Shown: in pieces, positions 35,616 to 49,069 of the stretch
How positions within the stretch are numbered: position 1 is the first letter of the stretch
Layout: every line of letters starts with the position of its first letter
Source: Pseudomonas anguilliseptica
GTDB taxonomy: Bacteria; Pseudomonadota; Gammaproteobacteria; Pseudomonadales; Pseudomonadaceae
Length of the DNA: 64,000 nucleotides
Direction: 5' to 3'
Assembly: GCF_900105355.1 (NCBI RefSeq)
Contig: NZ_FNSC01000001.1
Coordinates: 620,001-684,000, forward strand
The notes under the pieces: generated by a model
What the model was told of the DNA's origin: nothing
The model's database searches: none
What the model saw: only the letters and a program-made list of their open reading frames with translations
Position numbers and translations under genes: made by a program

Positions 35616-36063
35616 ATGCGTCAGTTTTTTGTTGTTGCCGGGCTGCTGCTCAGCAACCTGAGTTTCGCCGCCGAGGCCTTGACCATTGACGTACACCGCG
35701 ATGCCAACTGCGGCTGCTGCAAGGCCTGGATCAGCCACCTGCAGGACAACGGTTTTAACGTGGTCGACCATGTCGAAACCGATATGAGTGCGCTCAAACA
35801 ACGCCTGGGCGTGCCGCCGCGCCTGTCCTCCTGTCATACAGGGGTAATCAACGGCCAGTTTGTCGAAGGCCATGTACCGGCCGCCGACATCCTCAAACTG
35901 CGCCAGCAGCCCGACCTGCTCGGCGCGGCGCGGCGCGGCCGTACCTGGCATGCCGGCCGGCTCACCGGGTATGAAATACGGCAATGTACGTGACGCTTAT
36001 CAGGTCATCGGCCTGGATAAGCAGGGCGCAGAGCGGGTGATCAGCGAATACCCGGCCCATTGA
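35616..36063 (+). pseudogene. DUF411 metal-binding periplasmic protein, frameshifted in a GGCGC repeat
   Basis: ATG 35616 follows AGGAG; signal peptide MRQFFVVAGLLLSNLSFAAEA. DUF411 features: DANCGCCKAWISHL near residue 30, LSSCHTGVINGQFVEGHVPAADI near 70-95. After LRQQPDLLGA the frame runs into three GGCGC units (35922-35936) and leaves frame, ending at 35993. The original frame resumes with VPGMPAGSPGMKYGNVRDAYQVI and ends at 36063, the normal DUF411 tail. Net gain of 7 or 10 nt would account for it. Family members bind copper or other metals in copper-resistance settings. Confidence 0.8.
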
Positions 36064-36078
36064 TAGCAAGGAGCCCTT

Positions 36079-36951
36079 ATGTCACCCGTGGTTTATTGGC
36101 AGCTCGATGTCTTCGCCGAACGGCCGCTGGCCGGTAACGGCGTAGCGGTATTCCCCGATGCGCGCCAGCTGGATCCGGCCGTCATGCAGGCGCTGACCCG
36201 CGAGCTGCGCCAGTTCGAATCAATCTTTCTGCTGCCCGGCAAAGACCCGCAGGCTCAGGGCGCGCGAATCTTCACCATGGAAGAAGAACTGCCCTTCGCC
36301 GGCCATCCGATCCTCGGCGCCGCTGCCCTGCTGCACCATCTGCAGAGCGAAGACACACACGCCGAATGGACTCTAGAGCTGGCGGCCAAGAGCGTGCGCT
36401 TGCTTACCCGTCGCCAGGAACGCGGTTTTTATGCGCAGATGGACCAGGCCGCAGCCGAATTTGGAGCGCAGCTCAGCCCCGCGCAAGCGCAGGTAATCGC
36501 TGAAGCCTTTAGCTTGAACAGCGCCCACCTGGATCACCGCTACCCAGCCAGGGTAATCAGCACCGGCCTGCCCTACCTGATTCTGCCAGTCAGCGCCCAG
36601 GGCTTGGCCCTGGCCCGGCAGCAGCGCATGCTGGATGCCGAGCTGGCGTCCCATGCTGCCGCCTTCGTTTTCCTGCTCGACATGGATAACCGCGAAGGGC
36701 GCACCTGGGATCCTTCGGGGGTTATCGAAGACATCGCAACCGGTAGCGCCGCTGGCCCGGTCGCGGCCTTCTTGGTGGAACACGGCCTGCACCGGCGTGC
36801 AGAACACTTCAGCCTCAATCAGGGACGTTTCCTCGGCCGTCCCAGCAGGCTGGATGTCTGCGTTGGTAGCGACGACCGGATCAGCGTGGGTGGCAGCGTG
36901 CAGCTGGTGGCATGCGCCGAGTTATGGGTAGAACCGCACGAACTCGCCTGA
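36079..36951 (+). CDS. PhzF-family isomerase-like protein
   Basis: 290 aa two-domain DapF-like fold. N-terminus QLDVFAERPLAGNGVAVF (residues 8-25), the catalytic Glu E47 in RQFESIFL, GHPILGAA near 75, and EDIATGSAAGP near 220, the phosphate-type loop of PhzF proteins. No phenazine genes are nearby, so it is a general homologue of unknown substrate. AAGGAG before ATG; 15 bp after the DUF411 gene, so perhaps one transcript. Confidence 0.9.
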   Translation: MSPVVYWQLDVFAERPLAGNGVAVFPDARQLDPAVMQALTRELRQFESIFLLPGKDPQAQGARIFTMEEELPFAGHPILGAAALLHHLQSEDTHAEWTLELAAKSVRLLTRRQERGFYAQMDQAAAEFGAQLSPAQAQVIAEAFSLNSAHLDHRYPARVISTGLPYLILPVSAQGLALARQQRMLDAELASHAAAFVFLLDMDNREGRTWDPSGVIEDIATGSAAGPVAAFLVEHGLHRRAEHFSLNQGRFLGRPSRLDVCVGSDDRISVGGSVQLVACAELWVEPHELA

Positions 36952-37004
36952 GTGCAGGATAGAGAACGACGTTGCATGGCTGAAACAGACAAAAGGGCAG
37001 GACG

Positions 37005-37871
37005 ATGCGCTGGAAACGCGGAAGACGCAGTGACAACGTGGTGGACGCACGCGGCAGCAGCCCCCGTATGGGCGGCGGCAAGGGGTTGACCCTCGGTGGC
37101 GTGGCCATCGTGGTGATCAGCCTGCTCAGCGGCCAGGACCCGATGCAGATTCTCGGCCAACTGGCCGGACAAGCCATGCAGGGCGGCTCGGTCAGCGCGC
37201 CGCAGAGCTCCACGCCTGCGACCAATGACGAACAGTCGGAGTTCGTCCGCGCGGTGCTCGGCGATACCGAGGACACCTGGCGGGAAATCTTCCAGGGCGC
37301 CAACCGCCAGTACCGCGACCCGACCCTGGTACTGTTTCGCGGCGGGGTGAATTCTGCCTGCGGCTTTGCCAACTCGGCGGTCGGGCCCTTCTATTGCCCT
37401 GGCGATCAGCGGGTGTATATCGACCTGGCCTTCTTCCGCGAGCTGGAACAGCGCTTTGGCGCCGCCGGCGACTTTGCCCAGGCCTATGTGATTGCCCATG
37501 AAGTCGGCCACCACGTGCAGACCCTGCTCGGCGTCTCGGCCAAGGTCAACGCCGACCGCCAGCGCGGCGAGCGGGTGGAAGGTGCAACCGGGCTACTGGT
37601 ACGCCAGGAACTGCAGGCTGACTGTCTGGCGGGCGTGTGGGCCTTCCATGGCCAGCGCCGGCATGACTGGCTGGAGCCAGGTGACATTGAAGAGGCGCTG
37701 AACGCCGCCAATGCCATCGGTGATGACCGCCTTCAGAAACAGGCGCGCGGCCAGGTAGTGCCGGACTCCTTCACCCACGGCACCTCGGAGCAGCGCGTGC
37801 GCTGGTTCAAGACCGGTTTTGACGGGGGGGATGTCGGCCGCTGCGACACCTTCAAGGCTGCGCGGCTGTAG
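37005..37871 (+). CDS. Neutral zinc metallopeptidase (YpfJ/KPN_02809 family)
   Basis: 288 aa. A hydrophobic segment at about residues 27-42 anchors it in the membrane, followed by a linker and the peptidase domain. Zinc motif HEVGHH near residue 166, third ligand in RQELQADCLAG (near 200). C-terminal signature DSFTHGTSEQRVRWFKTGFDGGD is family-specific. Substrate unknown. Followed by a REP-like sequence and a strong bidirectional terminator. Confidence 0.9.
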   Translation: MRWKRGRRSDNVVDARGSSPRMGGGKGLTLGGVAIVVISLLSGQDPMQILGQLAGQAMQGGSVSAPQSSTPATNDEQSEFVRAVLGDTEDTWREIFQGANRQYRDPTLVLFRGGVNSACGFANSAVGPFYCPGDQRVYIDLAFFRELEQRFGAAGDFAQAYVIAHEVGHHVQTLLGVSAKVNADRQRGERVEGATGLLVRQELQADCLAGVWAFHGQRRHDWLEPGDIEEALNAANAIGDDRLQKQARGQVVPDSFTHGTSEQRVRWFKTGFDGGDVGRCDTFKAARL

Positions 37872-37887
37872 CCCTAAGCACGACCCG

Positions 37888-37974
37888 CAGGGTGGATGTC
37901 ACTTCACTCACCCACCACTGCGCATCCGGATGGTGGATGAAAAAAGCGTCGGCTACGCGCCCCGATCCACCCTA
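37888..37974. repeat. GGGTGGATG-type intergenic repeat, copy 1
   Basis: Begins GCAGGGTGGATG and ends ATCCACCCTAC, with TGGTGGATGAAAAAAGCGTC inside. Ends are inverted repeats. Related to the copy at 50727-50802. Typical of Pseudomonas REP-like pairs. Confidence 0.75.
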
Positions 37975-38009
37975 CAGACTGAACACTGGTAGTCACGGGC
38001 AACGGGCAT

Positions 38010-38048
38010 AAAAAATGCCGCTCACCTGATCAGGTGAGCGGCATTTTT
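38010..38048. terminator. Bidirectional terminator between metallopeptidase and RIO kinase genes
   Basis: Perfect palindrome: A-run, ATGCCGCTCACCTGATCAGGTGAGCGGCAT in two halves of 15, T-run. Symmetric, so it can end transcription from both convergent genes. Confidence 0.92.
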
Positions 38049-38066
38049 ATCAGCAGCACGCGATGC

Positions 38067-38954
38067 CTATTGTGCCCAAGGTGGTGGCGGCTCTTCGCCC
38101 TTGGGTTCGTCTTCGGCATTCAACAGCGCCTGGCGACGTGCTTCGTCGGCCAGCGCGGCCTTGATTTCACGCATCACTGCGTCGATATCGGCTTCCTCTT
38201 CCAGATCATCGAATTCACCGGTCAGCGGACTCTCCGGGGTCAGCTCACCGGCCTCATACAGCGCCCACATCTCCTTGGCGTACTTGGTGAATTTCAATTC
38301 CGGGGCAAACTGACCAAAGTATTCGGCCATGTTGCGCACATCACGCTCAAGCATCTTGAACGCATGGTTGTTGCCAGCGGCATCCACCGCCTGCGGCAGG
38401 TCGATAATTACCGGGCCGCCCGGATCAAGCAGCACGTTGAATTCCGACAGGTCGCCGTGCACCAGGCCGGCGCAGAGCATTTTCACCACTTCACGAATCA
38501 TAAAGGCGTGGAATTCGCGGGCATCGTCCGGATGCAGGTCGACATCATTGAGGCGCGGAGCGGCATCGCCCTCGCCGTCATCGACCAGCTCCATCAGCAA
38601 CACGCCCTCAAGGAAGTCATACGGCTTGGGCACCCGCACTCCGGCGTTAGCCAGACGGAACAGCGCTGCCACTTCAGCATTCTGCCAGGCGTCTTCCTGG
38701 CCCTTGCGACCGTACTTCGAGCCTTTGGCCATGGCCCGGGCATCACGGCTATTACGTACCTTGCGGCCTTCCTGGTACTCGGCAGCCTGACGGAAGCTGC
38801 GTTTGTTGGCCTCTTTGTAGACCTTGGCGACGCGCAACTCATCACCACAGCGCACCACATAGACAGCAGCTTCTTTGCCACTCATCAGCGGCCGTACCAC
38901 TTCATCGACCAGCCCGGCCTCAACCAGCGGCTCAATACGTTTTGGCGTCTTCAT
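38067..38954 (-). CDS. RIO1-family atypical serine protein kinase
   Basis: 295 aa. N-lobe loop PLMSGKEAAVYVVRCGDELRVAKVYKE with catalytic Lys, insertion NKRSFRQAAEYQEGR typical of RIO1, catalytic loop VHGDLSEFNVLL (near residue 165) and metal-binding IIDLPQAVD (near 185). The acidic C-terminal tail (EDEPKGEEPPPPWAQ) is not part of the fold. Targets in bacteria are unknown. Transcribed towards a strong terminator. Confidence 0.93.
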   Translation of the reverse strand: MKTPKRIEPLVEAGLVDEVVRPLMSGKEAAVYVVRCGDELRVAKVYKEANKRSFRQAAEYQEGRKVRNSRDARAMAKGSKYGRKGQEDAWQNAEVAALFRLANAGVRVPKPYDFLEGVLLMELVDDGEGDAAPRLNDVDLHPDDAREFHAFMIREVVKMLCAGLVHGDLSEFNVLLDPGGPVIIDLPQAVDAAGNNHAFKMLERDVRNMAEYFGQFAPELKFTKYAKEMWALYEAGELTPESPLTGEFDDLEEEADIDAVMREIKAALADEARRQALLNAEDEPKGEEPPPPWAQ

Positions 38955-39301
38955 CAGCTTTAATCAGGGGTCCTGTGTTGCCCAAGTCGTATCTGCCGCC
39001 CGTTATACGGCAATCTTTACGCAGCGCCCACCCTCCTGTCAGCAAGCCCCAGATTGCTGGGTATTACGCGATCCTGCCGGATACGGCGCAAACCGCTCAA
39101 TCACGCAGCCTGGCAGCACTTTATGGACAAGAAAACCAAGCAAACCAGGAGTTACAAGCAAGCGCCCGATGCAACCAAAAGGGATTAAGCACTGTCCCAT
39201 AGGCAACATAATTGCCAGTCGCTCATCCCTTAACGCACTGGACCTGAACTTTACCCCGCGAAGGCGCTTTGCCTGAGCCAGCAGTGATTGGGGAAATAAC
39301 C
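38955..39301. other. Gap between RIO kinase and DUF2218 genes
   Basis: 347 bp with no gene I can support. Short open frames of about 20-35 codons occur (from ATG near 39123 and near 39169) but none has a ribosome binding site or recognisable product. It should carry the divergent promoters of both neighbours. Confidence 0.4.
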
Positions 39302-39706
39302 ATGAAACGCGCCCAATCTGGCACCAGCAGCATGACCCTGGCCCCTGCCCTCTACCCGCGCGACGCACTGGACAACCTAGCAGCCCAGCGCCATGCCCAC
39401 CCCGGTCGCTGCAACGGCATCAGCGCGCCGTACATTGCCTCCAGCTATGTGGCCACCGCTACGCCAGCGCGCTATATCAGCCGCCTGTGTACGCAGTTCG
39501 CCCACAAGCTACCGGTGAGTTTCGATGAGCACCACGGGCGCATCGAGTTAACGTTCGGTCTCTCGCACTTGCATGCCGGCCGAGCCGGCATGCATATCAC
39601 CGCGCTGAGCAACAACCCGCAAGACCTGGACAAGCTCAAGCATCTGATCGCCGCACACTTCGAGCGCTTTGCCTGGCACGCCGAGCTAAGCCTCGACTGG
39701 CAATAG
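39302..39706 (+). CDS. DUF2218 protein, longer paralogue
   Basis: 134 aa from ATG 39302 (GGGGA upstream). The last ~90 residues are a DUF2218 domain: SYVATATPARYISRLCTQFAHKLPVSFDEHHGRIEL and FERFAWHAELSLDWQ at the end. The first ~45 residues are an extra stretch absent from the 93-aa paralogue at 41368. The two domains share long identical runs, so a duplication is likely. Function of DUF2218 is not known; it is often near oxidoreductase or siderophore-type genes. Confidence 0.85.
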   Translation: MKRAQSGTSSMTLAPALYPRDALDNLAAQRHAHPGRCNGISAPYIASSYVATATPARYISRLCTQFAHKLPVSFDEHHGRIELTFGLSHLHAGRAGMHITALSNNPQDLDKLKHLIAAHFERFAWHAELSLDWQ

Positions 39707-39709
39707 CAG

Positions 39710-40600
39710 TCAGGGCGCCAGAAGGTGCTGGCGTAGCGCATCAATGGCATAGCGCACCTTTGCCGGTTGCGCATCGCGGCGCGGCGTCACCAGATAGATA
39801 CCGAATGGCGGCATATGCCAGTGCGGCAGCAGCTCGCGCAGGCTGCCATTGGCCAACTCCTCGCGCACTTCCTGCTCAGGCTGCAGCGACACGCCCATAC
39901 CCGCCAAGGTGAAATGCCGCACGGCGAGGATGTTGTTGCAACCCACCCGGCTCTCCACCCGCAGCTTCTCGAGCTGTGCATCCGGCCCATGCAGTTCCAG
40001 CAGATTGAACGCGTTATCGCCATGCAGGATCAGCCAGTCCAGACCGATCAAGTCTTGCGGATGATTGATCGGCGGCTTGCGCAGCAAATAGGCCGGTGCG
40101 GCGCACAGCAGCATGCGCGAGTCGCCGATATGCCGCGCCACCAGGCTGGAATCCTCCAGATTGCCGACGCGGATGGCCAGATCGATACGCTGTTCAATCA
40201 GATCGATTTGCTCATCATGAAAAAACAGCTTGAGGCTCAGGCCGCTGTGCGCCTGTAACAGCGGCGCCAGTGCCGCGCTAAGCCGCCTCCCGGAAAACCC
40301 CACCGGCGCGGCAATGCGCAGTTCGCCTACCGGCGCATCACGCAACTCAGCCAGACGCTGTTCAGCCTGCTGCGCCAGCGCCAGCACCTGGGCGCAGCTC
40401 TGATAAAAGGTCGCGCCTGCCTCGGTCAGGGTCAGCTTGCGCGTGGTGCGATGCAGCAGGCTGACCTGAGTGCTGTCTTCCAGTTTACGAATCTGCTGAC
40501 TGACCGCTGACTCCGTCATTCCCAACACCTCGGCCGCCGCCACCATGGAGCCACGGTCGACCACGGCGGCGAACACGGCCATGCGCTTTAACTGCTCCAT
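39710..40600 (-). CDS. LysR-family transcriptional regulator
   Basis: 296 aa. N-terminal winged helix-turn-helix (MEQLKRMAVFAAVVDRGSMVAAAEVLGMTESAVSQQIRKLE in two parts), then the effector domain GELRIAAPVGFSGRRL of the CrgA-like branch. Divergent from the NAD(P)-dependent oxidoreductase at 40701 with a 100-bp gap, the classical arrangement for a LysR regulator and its target. Effector unknown. Confidence 0.92.
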   Translation of the reverse strand: MEQLKRMAVFAAVVDRGSMVAAAEVLGMTESAVSQQIRKLEDSTQVSLLHRTTRKLTLTEAGATFYQSCAQVLALAQQAEQRLAELRDAPVGELRIAAPVGFSGRRLSAALAPLLQAHSGLSLKLFFHDEQIDLIEQRIDLAIRVGNLEDSSLVARHIGDSRMLLCAAPAYLLRKPPINHPQDLIGLDWLILHGDNAFNLLELHGPDAQLEKLRVESRVGCNNILAVRHFTLAGMGVSLQPEQEVREELANGSLRELLPHWHMPPFGIYLVTPRRDAQPAKVRYAIDALRQHLLAP

Positions 40601-40700
40601 TCGTAAGCCCTGCTTAATAGTTAAAGCCTTTTTAGCCTATTTTCTGCCCTTTACCCAACTGCGAGTATCTACTCCACTTCATTCCAACTGGAGACACCCC

Positions 40701-41342
40701 ATGAAACTCGCCCTGATCGGCGCCAGCGGCTTTGTTGGCGCAGCTGTTCTGCAAGAAGCCCTGGACCGTGGCCACCAGGTCAGCGGCATCGTCCGTGATC
40801 CCGCGAAACTGCCACAGCACCCGGCGCTTACCACCATGGCTGGCGATGCCTACAACGCCGACGCATTGGCCGCGCAGCTCAAGGGCCATGACGCGGTAAT
40901 CCATGCATTCAACCCAGGCTGGGGCACGGCGGAAATTCGCCAGCGTTTTATCCAGGGCAGCCAGGCGATCATCGCCGCCACTAAACAAGCCGGCGTGGAG
41001 CGCCTGCTGGTAGTCGGCGGCGCGGGCAGCCTGTATGTCGCCCCCAACCTGCAGCTGATCGACACCCCGGACTTCCCCGCCGAATACAAGGAAGGCGCCG
41101 AAGGCGCGCGGCAGACCCTCAACCTGCTGAAAACTGAAACCGCGCTGGCCTGGAGCTTTATCTCACCACCCGCGCTGTTGCAGCCGGGCGCGCGCAGCGG
41201 ACAGTTCCGCATCGGCGGCGAGCAGTTGCTGATGAATGGCGACGCCCCAGCGCAGATCTCGGTGGCTGACCTCGCGGTGGCCATCATCGATGAGCTGGAA
41301 CGCCCGCAACACCTGCGCCAGCGTTTTACCGTCGGCTATTAA
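40701..41342 (+). CDS. NAD(P)-binding oxidoreductase (atypical SDR, NmrA-like)
   Basis: 213 aa from ATG 40701 with GGAG 7 nt upstream. N-terminal GASGFVGAAVLQEAL Rossmann loop (residues 7-21), MAGDAYNADALAAQLKGHDAVIHAF, and VVGGAGSLYVAP. Single-domain atypical SDR similar to YwnB/BVR-B-like flavin reductases. Substrate unknown. Likely controlled by the divergent LysR gene; the short DUF2218 gene follows 25 bp later and is probably in the same operon. Confidence 0.9.
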   Translation: MKLALIGASGFVGAAVLQEALDRGHQVSGIVRDPAKLPQHPALTTMAGDAYNADALAAQLKGHDAVIHAFNPGWGTAEIRQRFIQGSQAIIAATKQAGVERLLVVGGAGSLYVAPNLQLIDTPDFPAEYKEGAEGARQTLNLLKTETALAWSFISPPALLQPGARSGQFRIGGEQLLMNGDAPAQISVADLAVAIIDELERPQHLRQRFTVGY

Positions 41343-41367
41343 GCCGTCACTTGATCAGGAGAACCCC

Positions 41368-41649
41368 ATGCAACTGAACGCCAGCGCCTATGTCGTCACG
41401 GATACACCGGCCCGCTATATCAGCCGGCTGTGCAAACACTTCGCCCACAAGATTCCGGTGAGTTTCGATGAGCAGCAGGGGCGTATCGAGTTCGACAGCG
41501 GCCTGGCCTTGCTGCAGGCAGAGGCCGACGGCCTGCGCCTGAGCGTGCAAAGCGCCAGCAGCGAAGGCCTGGAAAGCCTGAAGAAGGTGGTGACCAGTCA
41601 CTTCGAGCGCTTTGCCTGGCAAGCCGAGCTGAGCCTCGACTGGCAGTGA
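41368..41649 (+). CDS. DUF2218 protein, short paralogue
   Basis: 93 aa from ATG 41368 (AGGAG upstream), the minimal DUF2218 domain: SAYVVTDTPARYISRLCKHFAHKIPVSFDEQQGRIEF and FERFAWQAELSLDWQ. Very similar to the C-terminal part of the gene at 39302. It lies directly downstream of the oxidoreductase and ends 1 bp before the convergent HD-GYP gene stop. Role unknown. Confidence 0.88.
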   Translation: MQLNASAYVVTDTPARYISRLCKHFAHKIPVSFDEQQGRIEFDSGLALLQAEADGLRLSVQSASSEGLESLKKVVTSHFERFAWQAELSLDWQ

Positions 41650-42837
<1,188 letters not shown>

Positions 42838-42850
42838 CACCACTCCCCAC

Positions 42851-46363
<3,513 letters not shown>

Positions 46364-46485
46364 GGCGGCATCCTTGCGGACAGTCAGGTGCTATTGAGCT
46401 TAGTCAGCAGTTTGAAAGTCAGATGTGGATTGGCAGACCACCAACCGCAGCCGACAATCAGCCCATGTTTATTGAGGATCGCGCC

Positions 46486-47523
46486 ATGCTCGATGCCAAC
46501 CGCTGCTGGCAAGCCGTATGCGACCGTGACGCCGCGCAGGATGGCCGCGTTGTGTTTGCCGTGCGCAGCACCGGTATCTATTGCCGCCCCAGTTGCCCGG
46601 CGCGGCGGCCCCGGCGCGAGAACGTGAGTTTCCATGTCGACGCTGACGCCGCAGCCGCTGCTGGCTTTCGCCCATGCAAACGCTGCTCGCCGCAAGGGCA
46701 GAGCCCGGCCGAACAACTGGATGCGTTGGTCGTGGCTGCCTGTGAGTTACTTAATAGCAGCGAACAGCCACTGTCCCTTGCGCAACTGGCCGCGCGCATT
46801 GGCCTGTCCGCCTCGCACCTGGCACGCGCCTTCAAGGCCCGCACCGGGCTAACGCCGAAAGCCTGGACGGCGGCGCAACGCCGCGCGCGCCTGGAGCAGC
46901 AGTTGCCGACGGCAAGCAGCGTGCTGGATGCCGCACTGGACGCCGGCTATTCCAGCACCCGCGCGCTGTATCAGCAGCCAGCCGCTCTCAGCCCGGCGCA
47001 ACGGCGCAAGCAGGGGGCGGGCGAACAGCTGCGCTACAGCATCGCGCCCTGCTCGCTCGGCCACGTGCTGTTGGCCAGCAGTGGCAAAGGCATTTGCGCA
47101 CTGCTGTTTGCTGACGACCCGGCGCTGCTGCTGAATGAATTGCAGCAACGCTTTGCCGCCGCCGAGTTGCAACTGGATAACACCGGCCTGGGCGCGGAGT
47201 TGCACCAAGTTTTGGCGCAAATCCGTGAACCGCAACGTGCCGCCCAGTTACCGCTGGATATTCGCGGCACGGCGTTTCAGCAGCAGGTGTGGCGCGCCCT
47301 GCAACAGATTCCACTGGGACAGACACGCAACTACGCCGAACTGGCCGAGCAACTGGGCAGCCACCCGCGCGCCGTGGCCCGCGCCTGCGCCAGCAACCCG
47401 CTGGGCCTGTTGGTGCCGTGCCACCGGGTGATTGCCAGCAACGGCAGCCTCAGTGGTTACCGCTGGGGCCTGGCGCGCAAGGCGGCGCTGCTGAAGGGCG
47501 AAGCCGATACCCAGGCGCAATAG
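46486..47523 (+). CDS. ada: Ada methyltransferase / transcriptional activator
   Basis: 345 aa from ATG 46486 (GAGGA upstream). N-terminal zinc domain with GIYCRPSCPARRP and RPCKRCSP (four Cys, the first being the methylphosphotriester acceptor), AraC-type HTH (SASHLARAFKARTGLTPKAW), and C-terminal O6-alkylguanine methyltransferase with active-site PCHRVI. Repairs alkylated DNA and, when methylated, activates the adaptive response. Monocistronic; followed by a REP-type inverted repeat. Confidence 0.95.
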   Translation: MLDANRCWQAVCDRDAAQDGRVVFAVRSTGIYCRPSCPARRPRRENVSFHVDADAAAAAGFRPCKRCSPQGQSPAEQLDALVVAACELLNSSEQPLSLAQLAARIGLSASHLARAFKARTGLTPKAWTAAQRRARLEQQLPTASSVLDAALDAGYSSTRALYQQPAALSPAQRRKQGAGEQLRYSIAPCSLGHVLLASSGKGICALLFADDPALLLNELQQRFAAAELQLDNTGLGAELHQVLAQIREPQRAAQLPLDIRGTAFQQQVWRALQQIPLGQTRNYAELAEQLGSHPRAVARACASNPLGLLVPCHRVIASNGSLSGYRWGLARKAALLKGEADTQAQ

Positions 47524-47561
47524 CTGCGTCGACCTGAACGCTCGGTTGAATGCCGGCCTGG

Positions 47562-47634
47562 AGTGGGAGGGGCTTTAGCCGCGACGTGTAGCGCCCCCAA
47601 GATTTGTCGCGGCTTAAGCCCCTCCCACGGAGCG
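47562..47634. repeat. REP-like inverted repeat, type 2
   Basis: GTGGGAGGGGCTTTAGCCGCGAC at the left and GTCGCGGCTTAAGCCCCTCCCAC at the right (read here as halves of about 20) enclose a ~28-nt loop. Common Pseudomonas REP pair; lies between ada and the thiolase. Confidence 0.85.
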
Positions 47635-47657
47635 CGCAGTCATCAAATGACGCGCAC

Positions 47658-47691
47658 AAAAAAAGAGCGGCTCCACCTGCGTGGGCCGCTC
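47658..47691 (-). terminator. Terminator of the thiolase gene
   Basis: Stem GAGCGGC / GCCGCTC with inner CCAC / GTGG pairing; an A-run at 47658-47664 gives a U-tract on the minus-strand transcript. About 60 bp after the thiolase stop. Confidence 0.7.
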
Positions 47692-47748
47692 CAAATCACG
47701 GAGTTGCATACATCAGTACTCGCACAGCGTGCGAATACCGCTGTTTGA

Positions 47749-49029
47749 TTACTTTTCCAGGATTGCAGTCACACCTTGACCGCCAGCGGCGCAAATCGAG
47801 ATCAACCCACGGCCTTCCTGCGCCACCGAGAGCAGCTTGGCCAGGTTCGCGACGATGCGCCCGCCGGTCGCAGCAAAGGGGTGACCAGCCGCCAGGGAAC
47901 TGCCCTTGACGTTCATCTTGCTGCGGTCGATGGCACCCAGCGGCGCATCCAGGCCCAGGCGGGTCTTGCAGTAGTCAGCGTCTTCCCAGGCCTTGAGGGT
48001 GCAAAGCACCTGGGCGGCGAAGGCTTCGTGGATTTCGTAGTAGTCGAAGTCCTGCAGGCTCAGCTTGTTACGCGCCAGCAGACGCGGCACGGCGTAGGCC
48101 GGGGCCATCAGCAGGCCCTCCTTACCCGCGCCAACAAAGTCCACCGCCGCCGCTTCACCGTCCTTCCAGTAGGCCAGGATCGGCAGGCCACGGGCCTTGG
48201 CCCACTCTTCACTGGCCAGCAGCACCAGGGACGCGCCATCGGTCAGCGGCGTAGAGTTGGCGGCGGTCATGGTGCCGCGCGGGCTGCGCTCGAAGCAGGG
48301 CTTGAGGGTTGCGAGTTTTTCCAGGCTGATGTCGGCACGCAGGTTCTGGTCGCGGGTCAGCCCACGGAACGGCGTGAGCAGGTCGTCGTGCCAGCCTTCG
48401 GAATAGGCCGCGGCGAGTTTCTGGTGGCTGGCCACGGCCAGCTGATCCTGCTCGTCACGCGGGATGGCCCAGGCCTGCGCCATCAGCTCGCAATGCTCGC
48501 CCATAGACAATCCGGTGCGCGGCTCGCCGTTACGCGGAATGGCCGGGGCCAGGTGGCGTGGACGAATCTGCAGCAGGCTTTTGATCTTCTCGCCGGTGCT
48601 CTTGCCACGATTGGCCTGCAGAAGAATCTTGCGCAGCCCTTCATTGACCCCGATCGGCGCGTCCGAGGTGGTGTCGACACCGCCGGCAATGCCGCACTCG
48701 ATCTGCCCAAGGGCGATTTTGTTGGCCACCAGCAGCGCCGCTTCCAGACCGGTACCGCAGGCCTGCTGCAGGTCATAGGCCGGGGTTTCCGGGGCCAGTC
48801 GCGAGCCCAGTACGCATTCGCGGGCCAGGTTGAAATCGCGCGAATGCTTGAGCACCGCACCCGCCACCACCTCACCGAGGCGTTCGCCGTGCAGGTTGAA
48901 GCGCTCGACCAGACCATCCAGTGCACTGGTCAGCATCTCCTGATTGCTCGCGGTGGCGTAAACGGTATTGGAGCGGGCGAACGGAATACGGTTACCACCA
49001 ACGATGGCGACGCGGCGCGGCTGGGTCAT
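47749..49029 (-). CDS. Acetyl-CoA C-acyltransferase (FadI-like thiolase)
   Basis: 426 aa from ATG 49029 (AGGAG 7 nt upstream). Thiolase active sites: Cys in QQACGTGLEAA (near residue 91), His in GHPFAATG (near 380), Cys in CAAGGQG (near 411). FadI-type because of length and insertions. Cleaves or forms beta-ketoacyl-CoA. It is divergent from the two-domain FabG gene, the same pairing as in P. aeruginosa, which suggests shared work in acyl-CoA metabolism. Confidence 0.93.
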   Translation of the reverse strand: MTQPRRVAIVGGNRIPFARSNTVYATASNQEMLTSALDGLVERFNLHGERLGEVVAGAVLKHSRDFNLARECVLGSRLAPETPAYDLQQACGTGLEAALLVANKIALGQIECGIAGGVDTTSDAPIGVNEGLRKILLQANRGKSTGEKIKSLLQIRPRHLAPAIPRNGEPRTGLSMGEHCELMAQAWAIPRDEQDQLAVASHQKLAAAYSEGWHDDLLTPFRGLTRDQNLRADISLEKLATLKPCFERSPRGTMTAANSTPLTDGASLVLLASEEWAKARGLPILAYWKDGEAAAVDFVGAGKEGLLMAPAYAVPRLLARNKLSLQDFDYYEIHEAFAAQVLCTLKAWEDADYCKTRLGLDAPLGAIDRSKMNVKGSSLAAGHPFAATGGRIVANLAKLLSVAQEGRGLISICAAGGQGVTAILEK

Positions 49030-49069
49030 GGATGACTCCTGAACAAGGAATTGATCTGAGAATCTGTTC

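Noticed and set aside
36079..36951. PhzF homologue as a sign of phenazine synthesis
   Set aside because: No other phz genes nearby; PhzF-like proteins are common outside phenazine clusters.
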